Below, in pieces: positions 31,296 through 40,330 of a stretch of 56,832 nt of DNA; position 1 is the first letter of the stretch; the number at the start of each line of letters is the position of its first letter. A model generated the notes under the pieces. That model was not told the DNA's origin. It made no database searches and saw nothing but the letters and a program-made list of their open reading frames with translations. The stretch spans positions 1-56,832 of the forward strand of contig CAJUJW010000009.1 of assembly GCA_910586735.1 (NCBI GenBank). The letters run 5' to 3'. A program made the translations under genes and the position numbers. This DNA is from an uncultured Oscillibacter sp. GTDB lineage: Bacteria > Bacillota > Clostridia > Oscillospirales > Oscillospiraceae.

Positions 31296-32729
31296 ATGAA
31301 AGCGTTTATGGACAAGGATTTCCTGCTGGAAACCGAAACCGCGAAGCACCTCTATCACGACTGCGCCGCCGCCATGCCCCTGGTGGATTATCACTGCCAC
31401 ATCTCCCCCCGTGAAATCTACGAGGACCGCCGGTTTGACAACCTGGTGGAGGTCTGGCTGGGGGGCGAAAACCCCGACGGCACCTACTTCGGCGACCACT
31501 ACAAGTGGCGGCTCATGCGCTCCAACGGCGTGCCGGAGGAGTACGTCTCCGGCGGCAAGCCCGCCCTTGAGCGCTTCACGAAATTCGCCGAGACCCTGGT
31601 GAAGGCCATCGGCAACCCCATGTACCACTGGTGCAACCTGGAGCTGCGGCAGTTCTTCGGCTACGACAAGCCCCTGACGCCGGAGACCGCCCGGGAGTGC
31701 TGGGACTTCTGCAACGAGAAGCTGCGGACGGACCCGGACCTCACCGTCCGGGGCATCATCAAAAAGGCCAACGTGGCCATGATCGGCACCACGGACGACC
31801 CCATCGACTCCCTGGAGTGGCACGAGAAAATCGCCGCCGACCCCTCCATCACCGTGAAGGTCTGCCCCTCCTTCCGGCCCGACAAGGCCATCAACATCAG
31901 CAAAGAGGGCTTCACGGACTACATGGCCAAGCTGGCCAAAAGCGTGGGCAAAGACAGCCTGAACAGCGTGGAGGAGGTCTGCGCCGCCCTGACGGAGCGG
32001 CTGGAGTTCTTCGCCAGGCTGGGCTGCCGGGCCAGCGACCACGGCCTGGACTACATTCCCTTCCGCCCCTGCCCCACGGAAAAGGCCAACAAGGCGTTCA
32101 AGGCCGCCATGGCGGGGGAGGAGCTGAGCGTCAAGGAGGCCGAGCGCTATCAGACCGCCATCCTCCTGCACCTGGGCCGGGAGTACCACCGTCTGGGCAT
32201 CGCCATGCAGCTGCACTACTCCTGCCTGCGGAACATGAACGCCCGGATGTACGCCAAAATGGGCCCGGACACCGGCTTTGACATGATCGCCCAGAACACC
32301 TGCGGCGGGGCCATCGCGCAGCTCCTCTCCGCCCTGGACGAGACCGGCCAGTGCCCCAAGACCATCCTCTACTCCCTGAACCCCGCCGACAACGAGCAGC
32401 TGGGCACCCTCCTGGGCTGCTTCCAGTCCGACGAGCTGCCCGGCAAGATTCAGCACGGCTCCGCCTGGTGGTTCAACGACACCAAGAGCGGCATGGAGGC
32501 CCAGATGAAATCTCTGGCCAACCTGGGGCTTCTGGGGAACTTCGTGGGCATGCTGACGGACTCCCGGTCCTTCCTCTCCTACGCCCGGCACGACTACTTC
32601 CGGCGCATCCTCTGCAACCTCATCGGCAATTGGGTGGAAAACGGGGAGTACCCCAACGACGGCAAGGCCCTGCGGGAAATCGTGGAGGGCGTGTGCTATT
32701 CCAACGCCGCCCGGTACTTCGCCCTGTAA
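31296..32729 (+). CDS. uxaC: Glucuronate/galacturonate isomerase
   Basis: Converts D-glucuronate to D-fructuronate and D-galacturonate to D-tagaturonate. 477 aa, amidohydrolase superfamily, normal length. Metal motif PLVDYHCHISP near residue 30, SNGVPEEYVSG, and the C-terminal GMLTDSRSFLSYARHDYFRR are diagnostic. ATG 31296 follows AAGGAGG at 5 nt, 10 bp after kdgK; an upstream frame overlapping kdgK is rejected. Confidence 0.96.
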   Translation: MKAFMDKDFLLETETAKHLYHDCAAAMPLVDYHCHISPREIYEDRRFDNLVEVWLGGENPDGTYFGDHYKWRLMRSNGVPEEYVSGGKPALERFTKFAETLVKAIGNPMYHWCNLELRQFFGYDKPLTPETARECWDFCNEKLRTDPDLTVRGIIKKANVAMIGTTDDPIDSLEWHEKIAADPSITVKVCPSFRPDKAINISKEGFTDYMAKLAKSVGKDSLNSVEEVCAALTERLEFFARLGCRASDHGLDYIPFRPCPTEKANKAFKAAMAGEELSVKEAERYQTAILLHLGREYHRLGIAMQLHYSCLRNMNARMYAKMGPDTGFDMIAQNTCGGAIAQLLSALDETGQCPKTILYSLNPADNEQLGTLLGCFQSDELPGKIQHGSAWWFNDTKSGMEAQMKSLANLGLLGNFVGMLTDSRSFLSYARHDYFRRILCNLIGNWVENGEYPNDGKALREIVEGVCYSNAARYFAL

Positions 32730-32732
32730 GCC

Positions 32733-33908
32733 ATGGATATCACCGTACAGGAGCAGCGGGAGAACCGGCTGCTGCGCAACACACTGTTCGTCTTCTTCGT
32801 CAGCGGCGCGGCCTCCCAGCCCCTGGGGTCCTTTATCCCCTTTCTGCGGGAGACCTACGGGTTCAGCTATGACCTGTCGGGCATCCTGCTTTCCTGCCAG
32901 TCCGCGGGCAACCTGCTGGCGGTTCTCATCGCCGGACTGCTGCCGGTCTATCTGGGGCGGCGGAGGGCCATTCTGGTCACAGCCGTCTGGATGGCCGTGG
33001 GCTATCTCATCTTCGCCAGCGGCGTGGGGGCCCCCGCCCTGCTCATCGCCGCCTGTCTCATGACCGGCGTGGCCCGGGGCGGGAACTCCAACTTCTCCAA
33101 CACCATGATCTCCACCCTCCCCGGCGACAAGGCCACACGGGGCTATAACCTGCTCCACGGATGCTTTGCCATCGGCGCGCTGCTGAGCCCCCTCCTGCTG
33201 ATTTTCTGCGCGGGGCGCTGGCCCGCCATGGGCTGGCGCATTGTGGCGGGCCTTCTGGGTCTGCTGTGCGTCAGCCAGCTGGCGGTTTACGCCCTGATGC
33301 CCCTGCCCCCGGAGACGCACGAGCGGTCGTTGAAAGCCGTGGACTACAGCTTTCTCAAGGTCCGGCAGTTCTGGCTGGGGGCGGCCATGCTGCTGTTCTA
33401 CATCTCCACGGAGTACGCCATCGTGGGCTGGCTGGTGACTTATTTCCAGGACATCGGCGTCCTCAGCGCCGACCACGCCCAGATGATGAACAGCCTCCTC
33501 TGGCTGGTGATTTTCATCGGGCGCATGGTGGGCGCGGCCATCACCGGGAAGATCTCCCGGGGCCGCCTCCTGCTCATCGACGGCGTGGGTCTCTTCGCCT
33601 TCTTCCTGATGATGTTTTTCAGCCGGACGGCGGGGCTCATCATCCTGGGCCTCACCGGCGTGGGCTTTTTCATGGCCACCATCTACCCCACGGCCTTCGC
33701 CTTTGGAAGCGAGTGCATCAAGGGCAACGACCTGGGGTGCAGCATCATGATCTTCGCGGGAAGCACCGGGGGCATCATCACCCCGGCCCTGGTGGGCTTT
33801 GTGGCGGAGTCGGCGGGCATCCGGGCCGGGATGGGCCTGATTGTGGTGTACGCCGCGTTGCTTCTGCTCTCCATCATTCTGAGCGTGGCCTCCCCGCGCT
33901 CCAAGTAA
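32733..33908 (+). CDS. MFS transporter, probable hexuronate permease
   Basis: A 391-aa polytopic protein with 12 predicted helices and MFS loop motifs (GLLPVYLGRRRAILV between TM2 and TM3). It starts 3 bp after the uxaC stop with no clear Shine-Dalgarno, so it probably depends on translational coupling. Embedded between uxaC and uxaB, it is likely a galacturonate/glucuronate importer. It resembles the fucose-permease-like branch more than the ExuT branch; substrate is inferred. Confidence 0.85.
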   Translation: MDITVQEQRENRLLRNTLFVFFVSGAASQPLGSFIPFLRETYGFSYDLSGILLSCQSAGNLLAVLIAGLLPVYLGRRRAILVTAVWMAVGYLIFASGVGAPALLIAACLMTGVARGGNSNFSNTMISTLPGDKATRGYNLLHGCFAIGALLSPLLLIFCAGRWPAMGWRIVAGLLGLLCVSQLAVYALMPLPPETHERSLKAVDYSFLKVRQFWLGAAMLLFYISTEYAIVGWLVTYFQDIGVLSADHAQMMNSLLWLVIFIGRMVGAAITGKISRGRLLLIDGVGLFAFFLMMFFSRTAGLIILGLTGVGFFMATIYPTAFAFGSECIKGNDLGCSIMIFAGSTGGIITPALVGFVAESAGIRAGMGLIVVYAALLLLSIILSVASPRSK

Positions 33909-33927
33909 AAAGGAGTCTGAATCTCTT

Positions 33928-35406
33928 ATGGATAAACTCTCTTATGCCGCCCTGGAACAGCAGGGCTATGACGGATATCTTCTCAAGGACGCCCCCGAGC
34001 GGGTGCTCCAGTTCGGCGAGGGCAACTTCCTCCGGGCCTTCGTGGACTACTTCATCGACGAGATGAACGAAAAGGCGGGCTTTGACAGCAAGGTGGTCCT
34101 CTGCCAGCCCATCGCCCCCGGCCTGGCCCCCCAGATCAACGGCCAGGAGGGGCTCTACACCCTCTTCCTCCGGGGCCGGGAGAACGGGGAGAAGGTCAAC
34201 CGCAAGCGGGTGATCTCCTGCGTGTCCCGGTGCCTGAACCCCTACGAGGACTATCAGGCCCTGCTGGACTGCGCCAAGAACCCGGGCCTCCGCTTCCTGG
34301 TGTCCAACACCACCGAGGCGGGCATCGTCTTCGACCCCGCCTGCAAGAAAGACGACGCGCCCCCCGCCAGCTTCCCCGGCAAGCTGACCCTCTTCCTCCA
34401 CGAGCGCTGGAAGCTGGGGATGAAGGGCTTCATCATCCTCTCCTGCGAGCTCATCGACCACAATGGCGACGAGCTCCGGCGCTGTGTGGACCAGTACATT
34501 GACCTCTGGGGCCTGGAGCCGGAGTTCAAAGCCTGGGTGAAGGCGGAGAACCTGTTCTGCTCCACCCTGGTGGACCGCATCGTCACCGGCTACCCCAGGA
34601 GCGAGGCGGAGGACATCTGCAAGGAACTGGGCTATCAGGACAACCTGCTGGACACCGGCGAGGTCTTCGGCTTCTGGGTCATCGAGGGGCCCCAGTCCAT
34701 CAAGGACGAGTTCCCCTTTGAAAAGGCCGGCCTGCCCATCATCGTGGTGGACGACCACACCCCCTACAAGCAGCGGAAGGTCCGCATCCTCAACGGGGCC
34801 CACACCTCCATGGTGCTGGGGGCCTATCTGGCGGGACAGGACATTGTCCGGGACTGCATGGAGGACGAGGTCATCCACGGCTTCATGAACAAAACCATCT
34901 ACGAGGAGATCATCCCCACCCTGGACCTGCCCAAGGACGAGCTGACGGACTTCGCCGCCGCCGTCACCGAGCGGTTCAACAACCCCTATATCGACCACGC
35001 ATTGCTCTCCATCTCCCTGAACTCCACCGCCAAGTGGAAGGCCCGGGTCCTGCCCAGCCTGACGGAGTACGTCAAGCGGGTGGGCAAGCTGCCCAAGTGC
35101 ATCACCTTCTCCTTCGCCGCCTATATCGCCTTCTACCACACCGCCAAGGAGAAGGGCGAGAACTGCCTCATCGGCCGCCGGGGAGACGGCACCTACGAAA
35201 TCAAAGACGACCAGTGGACCCTGGACTTCTACTACGGCCACCGGGACGACGGCGCCAAGGCCATCGCCCACGCCGTGGTGAACCACGAGCGCATGTGGGA
35301 CGGGAAGCTGGCCGCCCTGGAGGGCTTCGAGGAGGCCGTGGCCGCCGCCCTGGAGCGCATTGAGGCCGTGGGCATGTACGAGGCCATGAGGGAGTGCCTG
35401 GCATGA
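33928..35406 (+). CDS. uxaB: Tagaturonate reductase (altronate oxidoreductase)
   Basis: NADH-dependent reduction of D-tagaturonate to D-altronate. 492 aa long-chain mannitol-dehydrogenase-family protein. N-terminal VLQFGEGNFLRAFVDYFID and LFLRGRENGEKV are typical of UxaB and differ from the UxuB at 22469. The central KVRILNGAHTSMVLGAYLAG holds the catalytic Lys/Asn/His set. Its stop overlaps the uxaA start in ATGA. Confidence 0.95.
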   Translation: MDKLSYAALEQQGYDGYLLKDAPERVLQFGEGNFLRAFVDYFIDEMNEKAGFDSKVVLCQPIAPGLAPQINGQEGLYTLFLRGRENGEKVNRKRVISCVSRCLNPYEDYQALLDCAKNPGLRFLVSNTTEAGIVFDPACKKDDAPPASFPGKLTLFLHERWKLGMKGFIILSCELIDHNGDELRRCVDQYIDLWGLEPEFKAWVKAENLFCSTLVDRIVTGYPRSEAEDICKELGYQDNLLDTGEVFGFWVIEGPQSIKDEFPFEKAGLPIIVVDDHTPYKQRKVRILNGAHTSMVLGAYLAGQDIVRDCMEDEVIHGFMNKTIYEEIIPTLDLPKDELTDFAAAVTERFNNPYIDHALLSISLNSTAKWKARVLPSLTEYVKRVGKLPKCITFSFAAYIAFYHTAKEKGENCLIGRRGDGTYEIKDDQWTLDFYYGHRDDGAKAIAHAVVNHERMWDGKLAALEGFEEAVAAALERIEAVGMYEAMRECLA

Positions 35407-36872
35407 AGCTGATTCAGATTCACCCGGCGGACAACGTGGCCGTGGCCCTGGAGCCCCTGGTCAAGGGAGAGGCCGCGGAACTGGGCGCCCCCGCCCTGGA
35501 GGACATCCAGCGGGGCCACAAAATCGCCCTGCGGGACATTCCCGCCGGGGGGGACATCGTCAAGTACGGCTGCGTCATCGGCCAAGCCAAGGCGGACATT
35601 CCCGCCGGGGCCTGGGTCCACGTTCACAACACCCGGACGGGCCTTTCCGAGGAGGCCGCCTACTCCTACAACCACAAGGTCCTCCCCCTGCCCGAGACCG
35701 CCCCCCGGACCTTCCGGGGCTTCCGGCGGCCCGACGGCCGGGCGGCCATCCGCAACGAGCTTTGGATTCTCCCCACCGTGGGCTGTGTCAACGCCATCGC
35801 CCAGCGGCTGGTCCGGGAGAACCAGGACCTGGTGTCCGGCTCTGTGGAGGGCCTGTACACCTTCCCCCACCCCTTCGGGTGCAGCCAGATGGGCGCGGAC
35901 CACGCCCAGACCCGGAAGCTCCTGGCGGCCCTGGCCCGGCACCCCAACGCCGGAGGCGTCTTGATCCTGGGCCTGGGTTGCGAGAACCTGACCATGGACC
36001 AGTTCAAGGAGGAGCTGGGCTCCTGGGACGATAAACGGGTGAAGTTCCTGGTCTGCCAGGAGGCGGAGGACGAGATCGCCGCCGGTTCCGCCCTGCTGAA
36101 AGAGCTGGCCGCCTACGCCGGGACCTTCCAGCGGGAGGAGCTCCCCGCCGGCGAGCTGGTGGTGGGCATGAAGTGCGGCGGGTCCGACGGACTCTCCGGC
36201 ATCACGGCCAACCCCGCCGTGGGCCGCTTTTCCGACCGGCTGATTGCCCTGGGAGGCTCCACCGTCCTGACGGAGGTGCCGGAGATGTTCGGCGCGGAGG
36301 GCATCCTCTTCGACCGCTGCGCCGACGAGGCCGTGTTCCGGAAGGCCGTGGGCATGGTGGAGGACTTCAAAAAATACTTCACCGCCCACGGGCAGGTGGT
36401 CTACGAGAACCCCAGTCCCGGCAACAAGGCCGGGGGCATCACCACCCTGGAGGACAAGTCCTGCGGCTGTGTCCAGAAGGGGGGCAGCGCCCAGATTGTG
36501 GACGTGCTGGCCTATGGCGAGGCCGTGACGAAAAAGGGCCTGAACCTCCTCAGCGGGCCGGGGAACGACCTGGTGTCCGCCACGGCCCTCACCGCCGCCG
36601 GGGCCCACCTGATTCTCTTCACCACCGGCCGCGGCACCCCCTTCGGCGCGCCGGCCCCCACGGTGAAAATCTCCACCAACACGGCCCTGTCCGAGAAGAA
36701 GGCCGGGTGGATCGACTTCAACGCCGGAACCGCCGCCCAGGGGGAGAGCCTGGACGGCTGCGGCGAGCGGCTGCTGGACTTCGTGCTGGAGATCGCCGGG
36801 GGCAAAGCCACCAAGTCCGAGCAGTGCGGGGCCCGTGAGATTTCCATTTTCAAGGACGGCGTCGTCCTCTAA
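35403..36872 (+). CDS. uxaA: Altronate dehydratase
   Basis: Dehydrates D-altronate to KDG. 489 aa, the fused UxaA form. Residues 1-85 are the SAF domain (IQIHPADNVAVALEPL), followed by the GFRRPDGRAAIRNELWI linker and the large catalytic domain with conserved cysteines (GCSQMGADHAQT, GLGCENL, KCGGSDGLSGITANPA) that bind the Fe cofactor. ATG 35403 overlaps the uxaB stop; the ATG 9 bp upstream is rejected. Confidence 0.96.
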   Translation: MKLIQIHPADNVAVALEPLVKGEAAELGAPALEDIQRGHKIALRDIPAGGDIVKYGCVIGQAKADIPAGAWVHVHNTRTGLSEEAAYSYNHKVLPLPETAPRTFRGFRRPDGRAAIRNELWILPTVGCVNAIAQRLVRENQDLVSGSVEGLYTFPHPFGCSQMGADHAQTRKLLAALARHPNAGGVLILGLGCENLTMDQFKEELGSWDDKRVKFLVCQEAEDEIAAGSALLKELAAYAGTFQREELPAGELVVGMKCGGSDGLSGITANPAVGRFSDRLIALGGSTVLTEVPEMFGAEGILFDRCADEAVFRKAVGMVEDFKKYFTAHGQVVYENPSPGNKAGGITTLEDKSCGCVQKGGSAQIVDVLAYGEAVTKKGLNLLSGPGNDLVSATALTAAGAHLILFTTGRGTPFGAPAPTVKISTNTALSEKKAGWIDFNAGTAAQGESLDGCGERLLDFVLEIAGGKATKSEQCGAREISIFKDGVVL

Positions 36873-36912
36873 CCCCTCCGGGGAATTCACCAAGATAAGG
36901 AGCGTACCGCCG

Positions 36913-37332
36913 ATGAAAGACCAGAACTGCGGCTACTGCATGAAGGACAGCCACCTGGACCCCTTCGGCATCTATATCTGCGACCTGGACGCCAGCGTGC
37001 TGGTGCTCTTCAAGGAGCAGAGCCACCCGGGCCGGTGCATCGTGGCCTATAAGGACCACGTGGGCGAGATGGTGGAGCTGAGCGACGAGGAGCGAAACGC
37101 CTTCTTCGCCGACGTGAACCGGGTGGCCAAGGCCATCCACGCCGCCTTCCACCCGGACAAAATCAACTACGGCGCCTACGGGGACACGGGCCGCCACATG
37201 CACTTCCACCTGGTTCCCAAGTACAAGGACGGCCCCGAGTGGGGCGGCGTCTTCCAGATGGACCCCAAGCAGACGTACCTCTCCCAGGAGGAGTACGCCG
37301 AGATGATCGCCAAAATCAAGGCCAACCTGTAA
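36913..37332 (+). CDS. HIT-family nucleotide hydrolase/transferase
   Basis: A 139-aa histidine-triad protein. The catalytic triad HMHFHLVPK lies near residue 100, and an N-terminal Cys-x2-Cys (CGYC) may bind zinc. HIT proteins hydrolyse nucleoside phosphoramidates and dinucleotide phosphates. ATG 36913 follows AAGGAG at 11 nt, and a longer frame into uxaA is rejected. It follows uxaA by 40 bp and is probably read from the same operon; a link to uronate metabolism is not obvious. Confidence 0.88.
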   Translation: MKDQNCGYCMKDSHLDPFGIYICDLDASVLVLFKEQSHPGRCIVAYKDHVGEMVELSDEERNAFFADVNRVAKAIHAAFHPDKINYGAYGDTGRHMHFHLVPKYKDGPEWGGVFQMDPKQTYLSQEEYAEMIAKIKANL

Positions 37333-37356
37333 AGACGCCGGACAACAGAAAGAAAA

Positions 37357-37393
37357 AACGGGGGGAGGCGGACAGCCTCTCCCCGTTGCTTTT
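37357..37393. terminator. Terminator between convergent HIT and AEC genes
   Basis: A stem of about 13 bp (37357-37369 with 37375-37387, one mismatch), then GCTTTTC; A-rich on the opposite side. It ends the long eda-to-HIT operon. Confidence 0.8.
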
Positions 37394-37409
37394 CATTGTC
37401 CATTGTCAA
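37393..37409 (-). repeat. 17-bp dispersed repeat, copy 2 (inverted)
   Basis: Exact reverse complement of 20021-20037, located right after the HIT-side terminator. Confidence 0.65.
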
Positions 37410-37424
37410 TTATCAATTGTCCAT

Positions 37425-38369
37425 TCAGAACAGCCCCAGGGACTTGGACAGGAAGACCCACAGGAACATGGTCAGGGCGGAGAGCATCGTCGTCACGGTG
37501 ACGGCGCTGGCGGCCAGGTCCGAGTCGCCCCCCATCTGGGCCGCCATGCTGAAAGAGGACACGGCGGTGGGTGTGGCGAACATGGAGATGAGCACCGCAT
37601 ACTCCGGCCCCCGCAGGCCCGCCAGGGCCGCCAGAGGCAGGGCCACGCCGGGGTAGACCAGCAGGCGGAGGACGGAACAGATGGCCAGGTTCCGCCGGTG
37701 AATCCCCACGTCCCGGAACTCAAACTGGGCCCCCAGCAGAAGCAGGGCCACGGGGGAGGCGGCGGCCCCCAGCTGGCCCACGGGGCCGCTGAGGAACTCC
37801 GGCAGGCGGAGGCCGGAGAAGTTGGCCAGCAGTCCGGCGGCGGAGGCCAGAATCAGCGGGTTCCTCACGACGCCCCGCAGGGTCTTGCCCAGGTCAATCT
37901 GACTGCGCCGGAAGGTCTCCAGCACGACGACCGCCAGGATGTTGAAGCAGGGGATCACGATGGCCAGCATGACGGACACGGTGCCCAGGTCCGCGCCGGG
38001 ACACAGCTCCTGAATCAGCGGGGTGCCCAGGAGCAGGAAGTTGCTGCGGAAGGACGCCTGAATCATCACGCCCCGGCGGCGGTTCTCCGGCTCCACCCGC
38101 TTGATGAAGGCCCAGGTACACACGAACAGGACCCCCAGCACCCCTAGGGCCAGCAGTAAGCACCAGGGGCTGAACCCTCCCCGGATATCGGACCGGTAGA
38201 TGTTGTTGAACAGCATCAGGGGCAGCAGGGTGTAAAAGGCCAGGGTGTTGAAGCGCCCCACGTGCTCCTTGTCCAGATGAAGCATCCGCTTGGCCCCGTA
38301 GCCCACGGCCATGGTGAAGAAGATGGACAATATGGCGTTCAGCGACACCAGAAAACTGCCGGCCAGCAT
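37425..38369 (-). CDS. AEC-family (auxin efflux carrier-like) transporter
   Basis: A 314-aa membrane protein with about ten helices in two inverted five-helix halves. Family features: MAVGYGAKRMLHLDKEHVGRFNTLAFYTLLP in the first half, ASFRSNFLLLGTPL in the middle, and FATPTAVSSFSMAAQMGGD in the last. Bacterial AEC proteins move malate, other organic acids or sugar acids. It lies 15 bp downstream of an FCD regulator gene in the same direction, so it is probably under that regulator and may move a uronate-pathway acid. Confidence 0.88.
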   Translation of the reverse strand: MLAGSFLVSLNAILSIFFTMAVGYGAKRMLHLDKEHVGRFNTLAFYTLLPLMLFNNIYRSDIRGGFSPWCLLLALGVLGVLFVCTWAFIKRVEPENRRRGVMIQASFRSNFLLLGTPLIQELCPGADLGTVSVMLAIVIPCFNILAVVVLETFRRSQIDLGKTLRGVVRNPLILASAAGLLANFSGLRLPEFLSGPVGQLGAAASPVALLLLGAQFEFRDVGIHRRNLAICSVLRLLVYPGVALPLAALAGLRGPEYAVLISMFATPTAVSSFSMAAQMGGDSDLAASAVTVTTMLSALTMFLWVFLSKSLGLF

Positions 38370-38384
38370 GATCGCGCCTCCCCT

Positions 38385-39083
38385 CTACTCCCGGTGATCC
38401 TCCGAGGTGAAATAGTCCCGCAGTTCCCCCAACAGCAAATCCCCCAGGCGGGTAATGCCGCCGAAGAGGTGCCGCTTCAAAATGGGGCGGAAAGCCGCCG
38501 CATCCCGGACCTCCAGGGCCCGGAGAATCTCCTCGTGCTCCTCCAGAATCTGGGCGTAGGACCGGTTTCCCAGGTGGACGATGTCCAGCATCCGAAAGCG
38601 GGTGTAGTGCCGGTCGGACTTCTGGATGCACGCCCACAGGTAGGACTTGTGGACGGAGGCGAACCAGAGCTCGTGGAACCGGCCGTCCAGCTCATAAAAA
38701 TCGCCGGGGGCCAGGTCTCCCCGCCGGACGGCCTCCGCCATGCGGTTCCAGAGGAACCGCAGGCGCTGGAGCTCCAGCTCGTCGTACTGGGCGCAGAAAT
38801 CCTCCAGCACGAAGGTCTCCACCGCCAGGCGCTGGTAGATGATCTGGTTGATGATGTCCAGGTCCATCCTGGTGACGAAGGTCCCCCGGTAGGGCTCCAC
38901 CGTCACCAGCCCGCAAAGCCTCAGCTCCTGGAGCACGCTGCGGATGGGGGACCGGGACACCCCGAACCGGGCGCACAGGGCGTTCTCGCTGAGGAGCTGG
39001 CCGGGCTTCAGCTCCAAACGCAAAATCTCGGACTCCAGGGTCTCGAAAATCTCCCGGCTCTGGACCGCGGTCGTTTTGCTCAT
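38385..39083 (-). CDS. GntR-family regulator, FCD subfamily (regulator 2, divergent from kduI)
   Basis: 232 aa. A winged-helix DNA-binding domain (residues 8-72, motif GQLLSENALCARFGVSRSPIRSVLQEL) is followed by an FCD domain with His/Asp metal positions (ELDGRFHELWF, EEHEEILRAL, LKRHLFGGI). It is transcribed divergently from kduI-kduD-kdgK2, with a TTGTATACAA palindrome between them, so it probably controls unsaturated-uronate genes and the AEC transporter. ATG 39083 follows GGAGGG; the longer frame lies within its own promoter. Confidence 0.9.
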   Translation of the reverse strand: MSKTTAVQSREIFETLESEILRLELKPGQLLSENALCARFGVSRSPIRSVLQELRLCGLVTVEPYRGTFVTRMDLDIINQIIYQRLAVETFVLEDFCAQYDELELQRLRFLWNRMAEAVRRGDLAPGDFYELDGRFHELWFASVHKSYLWACIQKSDRHYTRFRMLDIVHLGNRSYAQILEEHEEILRALEVRDAAAFRPILKRHLFGGITRLGDLLLGELRDYFTSEDHRE

Positions 39084-39116
39084 CTCCGCCCTCCTCCCTG
39101 AAACGCTTGCATGGCT

Positions 39117-39145
39117 ATTGTATCCCATGCCGGGGCGTTTGTCAA
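39117..39145 (-). promoter_or_regulatory. Promoter of gntR2-AEC
   Basis: On the minus strand consensus TTGACA (39140-39145), 17-bp spacer, TACAAT (39117-39122), about 34 bp before the start codon. Confidence 0.8.
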
Positions 39146-39179
39146 CGTGGAAGAGGGGCGTCTGTATCAACCTCAAAAT

Positions 39180-39189
39180 TTGTATACAA
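39180..39189. promoter_or_regulatory. Putative GntR2 operator
   Basis: The perfect palindrome TTGTATACAA lies between the divergent promoters. Half-site-like ATACAAG (39339-39345) and CTTGTAT (39395-39401) flank the kduI leader. Confidence 0.5.
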
Positions 39190-39280
39190 GAACCCGCCTT
39201 TTTTGCGCCGGCCCCGGCGTCGACATGAATAAAGCCGGGTCCGTCTCTTTGTATAATACGGAGAATACGCCGGTTATCTC

Positions 39281-39310
39281 TTGACAGTTTCCATAAACAA
39301 GGAATATACT
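39281..39310 (+). promoter_or_regulatory. Promoter of kduI-kduD-kdgK2
   Basis: Consensus TTGACA (39281-39286), 18-bp spacer, TATACT (39305-39310). It leaves a 5' untranslated leader of about 120 nt. Confidence 0.75.
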
Positions 39311-39438
39311 GTCCTCAAACAACGGCCGGAAAAAGTGAATACAAGTTTTGCTAACCGCCGCCGGAAGGCCGCCGTCTCCGCCTCTTTTCACAGTCTTGTA
39401 TTTATTTTCCCGGCAGAAGAAAGGCAAGGTCGTTTTTT

Positions 39439-40281
39439 ATGGATATCCGCTATTCCGCCAACCCCAGCGATGTCAAGCGCTACACCACCGAGGAGCTGAG
39501 GAGGGAATTCCTCATCGGGAACCTCTACGTCCCCGACACCGTCCAGGCCGTCTACTCCCACGTGGACCGCATGGTGGTTCTGGGCGTCCACCCCGTCAAC
39601 CAGGTCCTCCCCATCGACCAGGGCATCGACGTGTGGGCCAACTTCGGCACCCATTACTTCCTGGAGCGCCGGGAGGCCGGCGTCTTCAACCTGGGCGGCC
39701 CCGGCGCCGTCACCGTGGACGGCACGGAGTACCATATGGGCTTTGAGGACTGCCTCTACATCACCATGGGAGCCAAGGAGGTCCTGTTCTCCAGCGCCAG
39801 CCCCGAGAACCCCGCCCGGTTCTACCTGGTCTCCGCCCCGGCCCACCGGGCCTGCAAGACCGCCTTCCTCTCCATGGCCGACGCCGCCAAGAAGCCCCTG
39901 GGCGCGGCGGAGACCTCCAACAAGCGGGTCATCAACCAGTTCATCCACCCCGACGTGCTGGAGACCTGCCAGCTGTCCATGGGCCTGACCAAGCTGGAGC
40001 CCGGCAGCGTCTGGAACACCATGCCCGCCCACACCCACGAGCGCCGCATGGAGGTCTACACCTATTTCAATATCCCCGAGGACAACGTGGTCTTCCATCT
40101 CATGGGCCAGGGCCAGGAGACCCGGCACATTGTCATGAAGAACTTCGACGCGGTGATCTCCCCCTCCTGGTCCATCCATGCCGGGGCGGGCACCGCCAGC
40201 TACACCTTCATCTGGGCCATGGGCGGGGAAAACCAGGCTTTTGACGACATGGATGTCATCCCCACCGCCGGCTTAAAGTAA
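39439..40281 (+). CDS. kduI: 5-keto-4-deoxyuronate isomerase (DKI isomerase)
   Basis: Isomerises 5-keto-4-deoxyuronate to 2,5-diketo-3-deoxygluconate. 280 aa cupin-fold enzyme with normal length. Zinc ligands are visible as His198, His200 and Glu205 in AHTHERRMEVYTYF, with the last His further downstream in the DAVISPSWSIHAG stretch. The N-terminal YTTEELRREFLI is typical. First gene of a three-gene unit with kduD and a KDG kinase. Confidence 0.95.
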   Translation: MDIRYSANPSDVKRYTTEELRREFLIGNLYVPDTVQAVYSHVDRMVVLGVHPVNQVLPIDQGIDVWANFGTHYFLERREAGVFNLGGPGAVTVDGTEYHMGFEDCLYITMGAKEVLFSSASPENPARFYLVSAPAHRACKTAFLSMADAAKKPLGAAETSNKRVINQFIHPDVLETCQLSMGLTKLEPGSVWNTMPAHTHERRMEVYTYFNIPEDNVVFHLMGQGQETRHIVMKNFDAVISPSWSIHAGAGTASYTFIWAMGGENQAFDDMDVIPTAGLK

Positions 40282-40330
40282 GAACCCGCGGGGCCGCCGG
40301 AGGGGCGGTCCCTGGAAAGGAGCTTTTCAA

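Noticed and set aside
29234..33476. Long leftward frames opposite eda-kdgK-uxaC-MFS
   Set aside because: Shadows of genes with clear catalytic motifs; absence of stops is due to high third-position GC.
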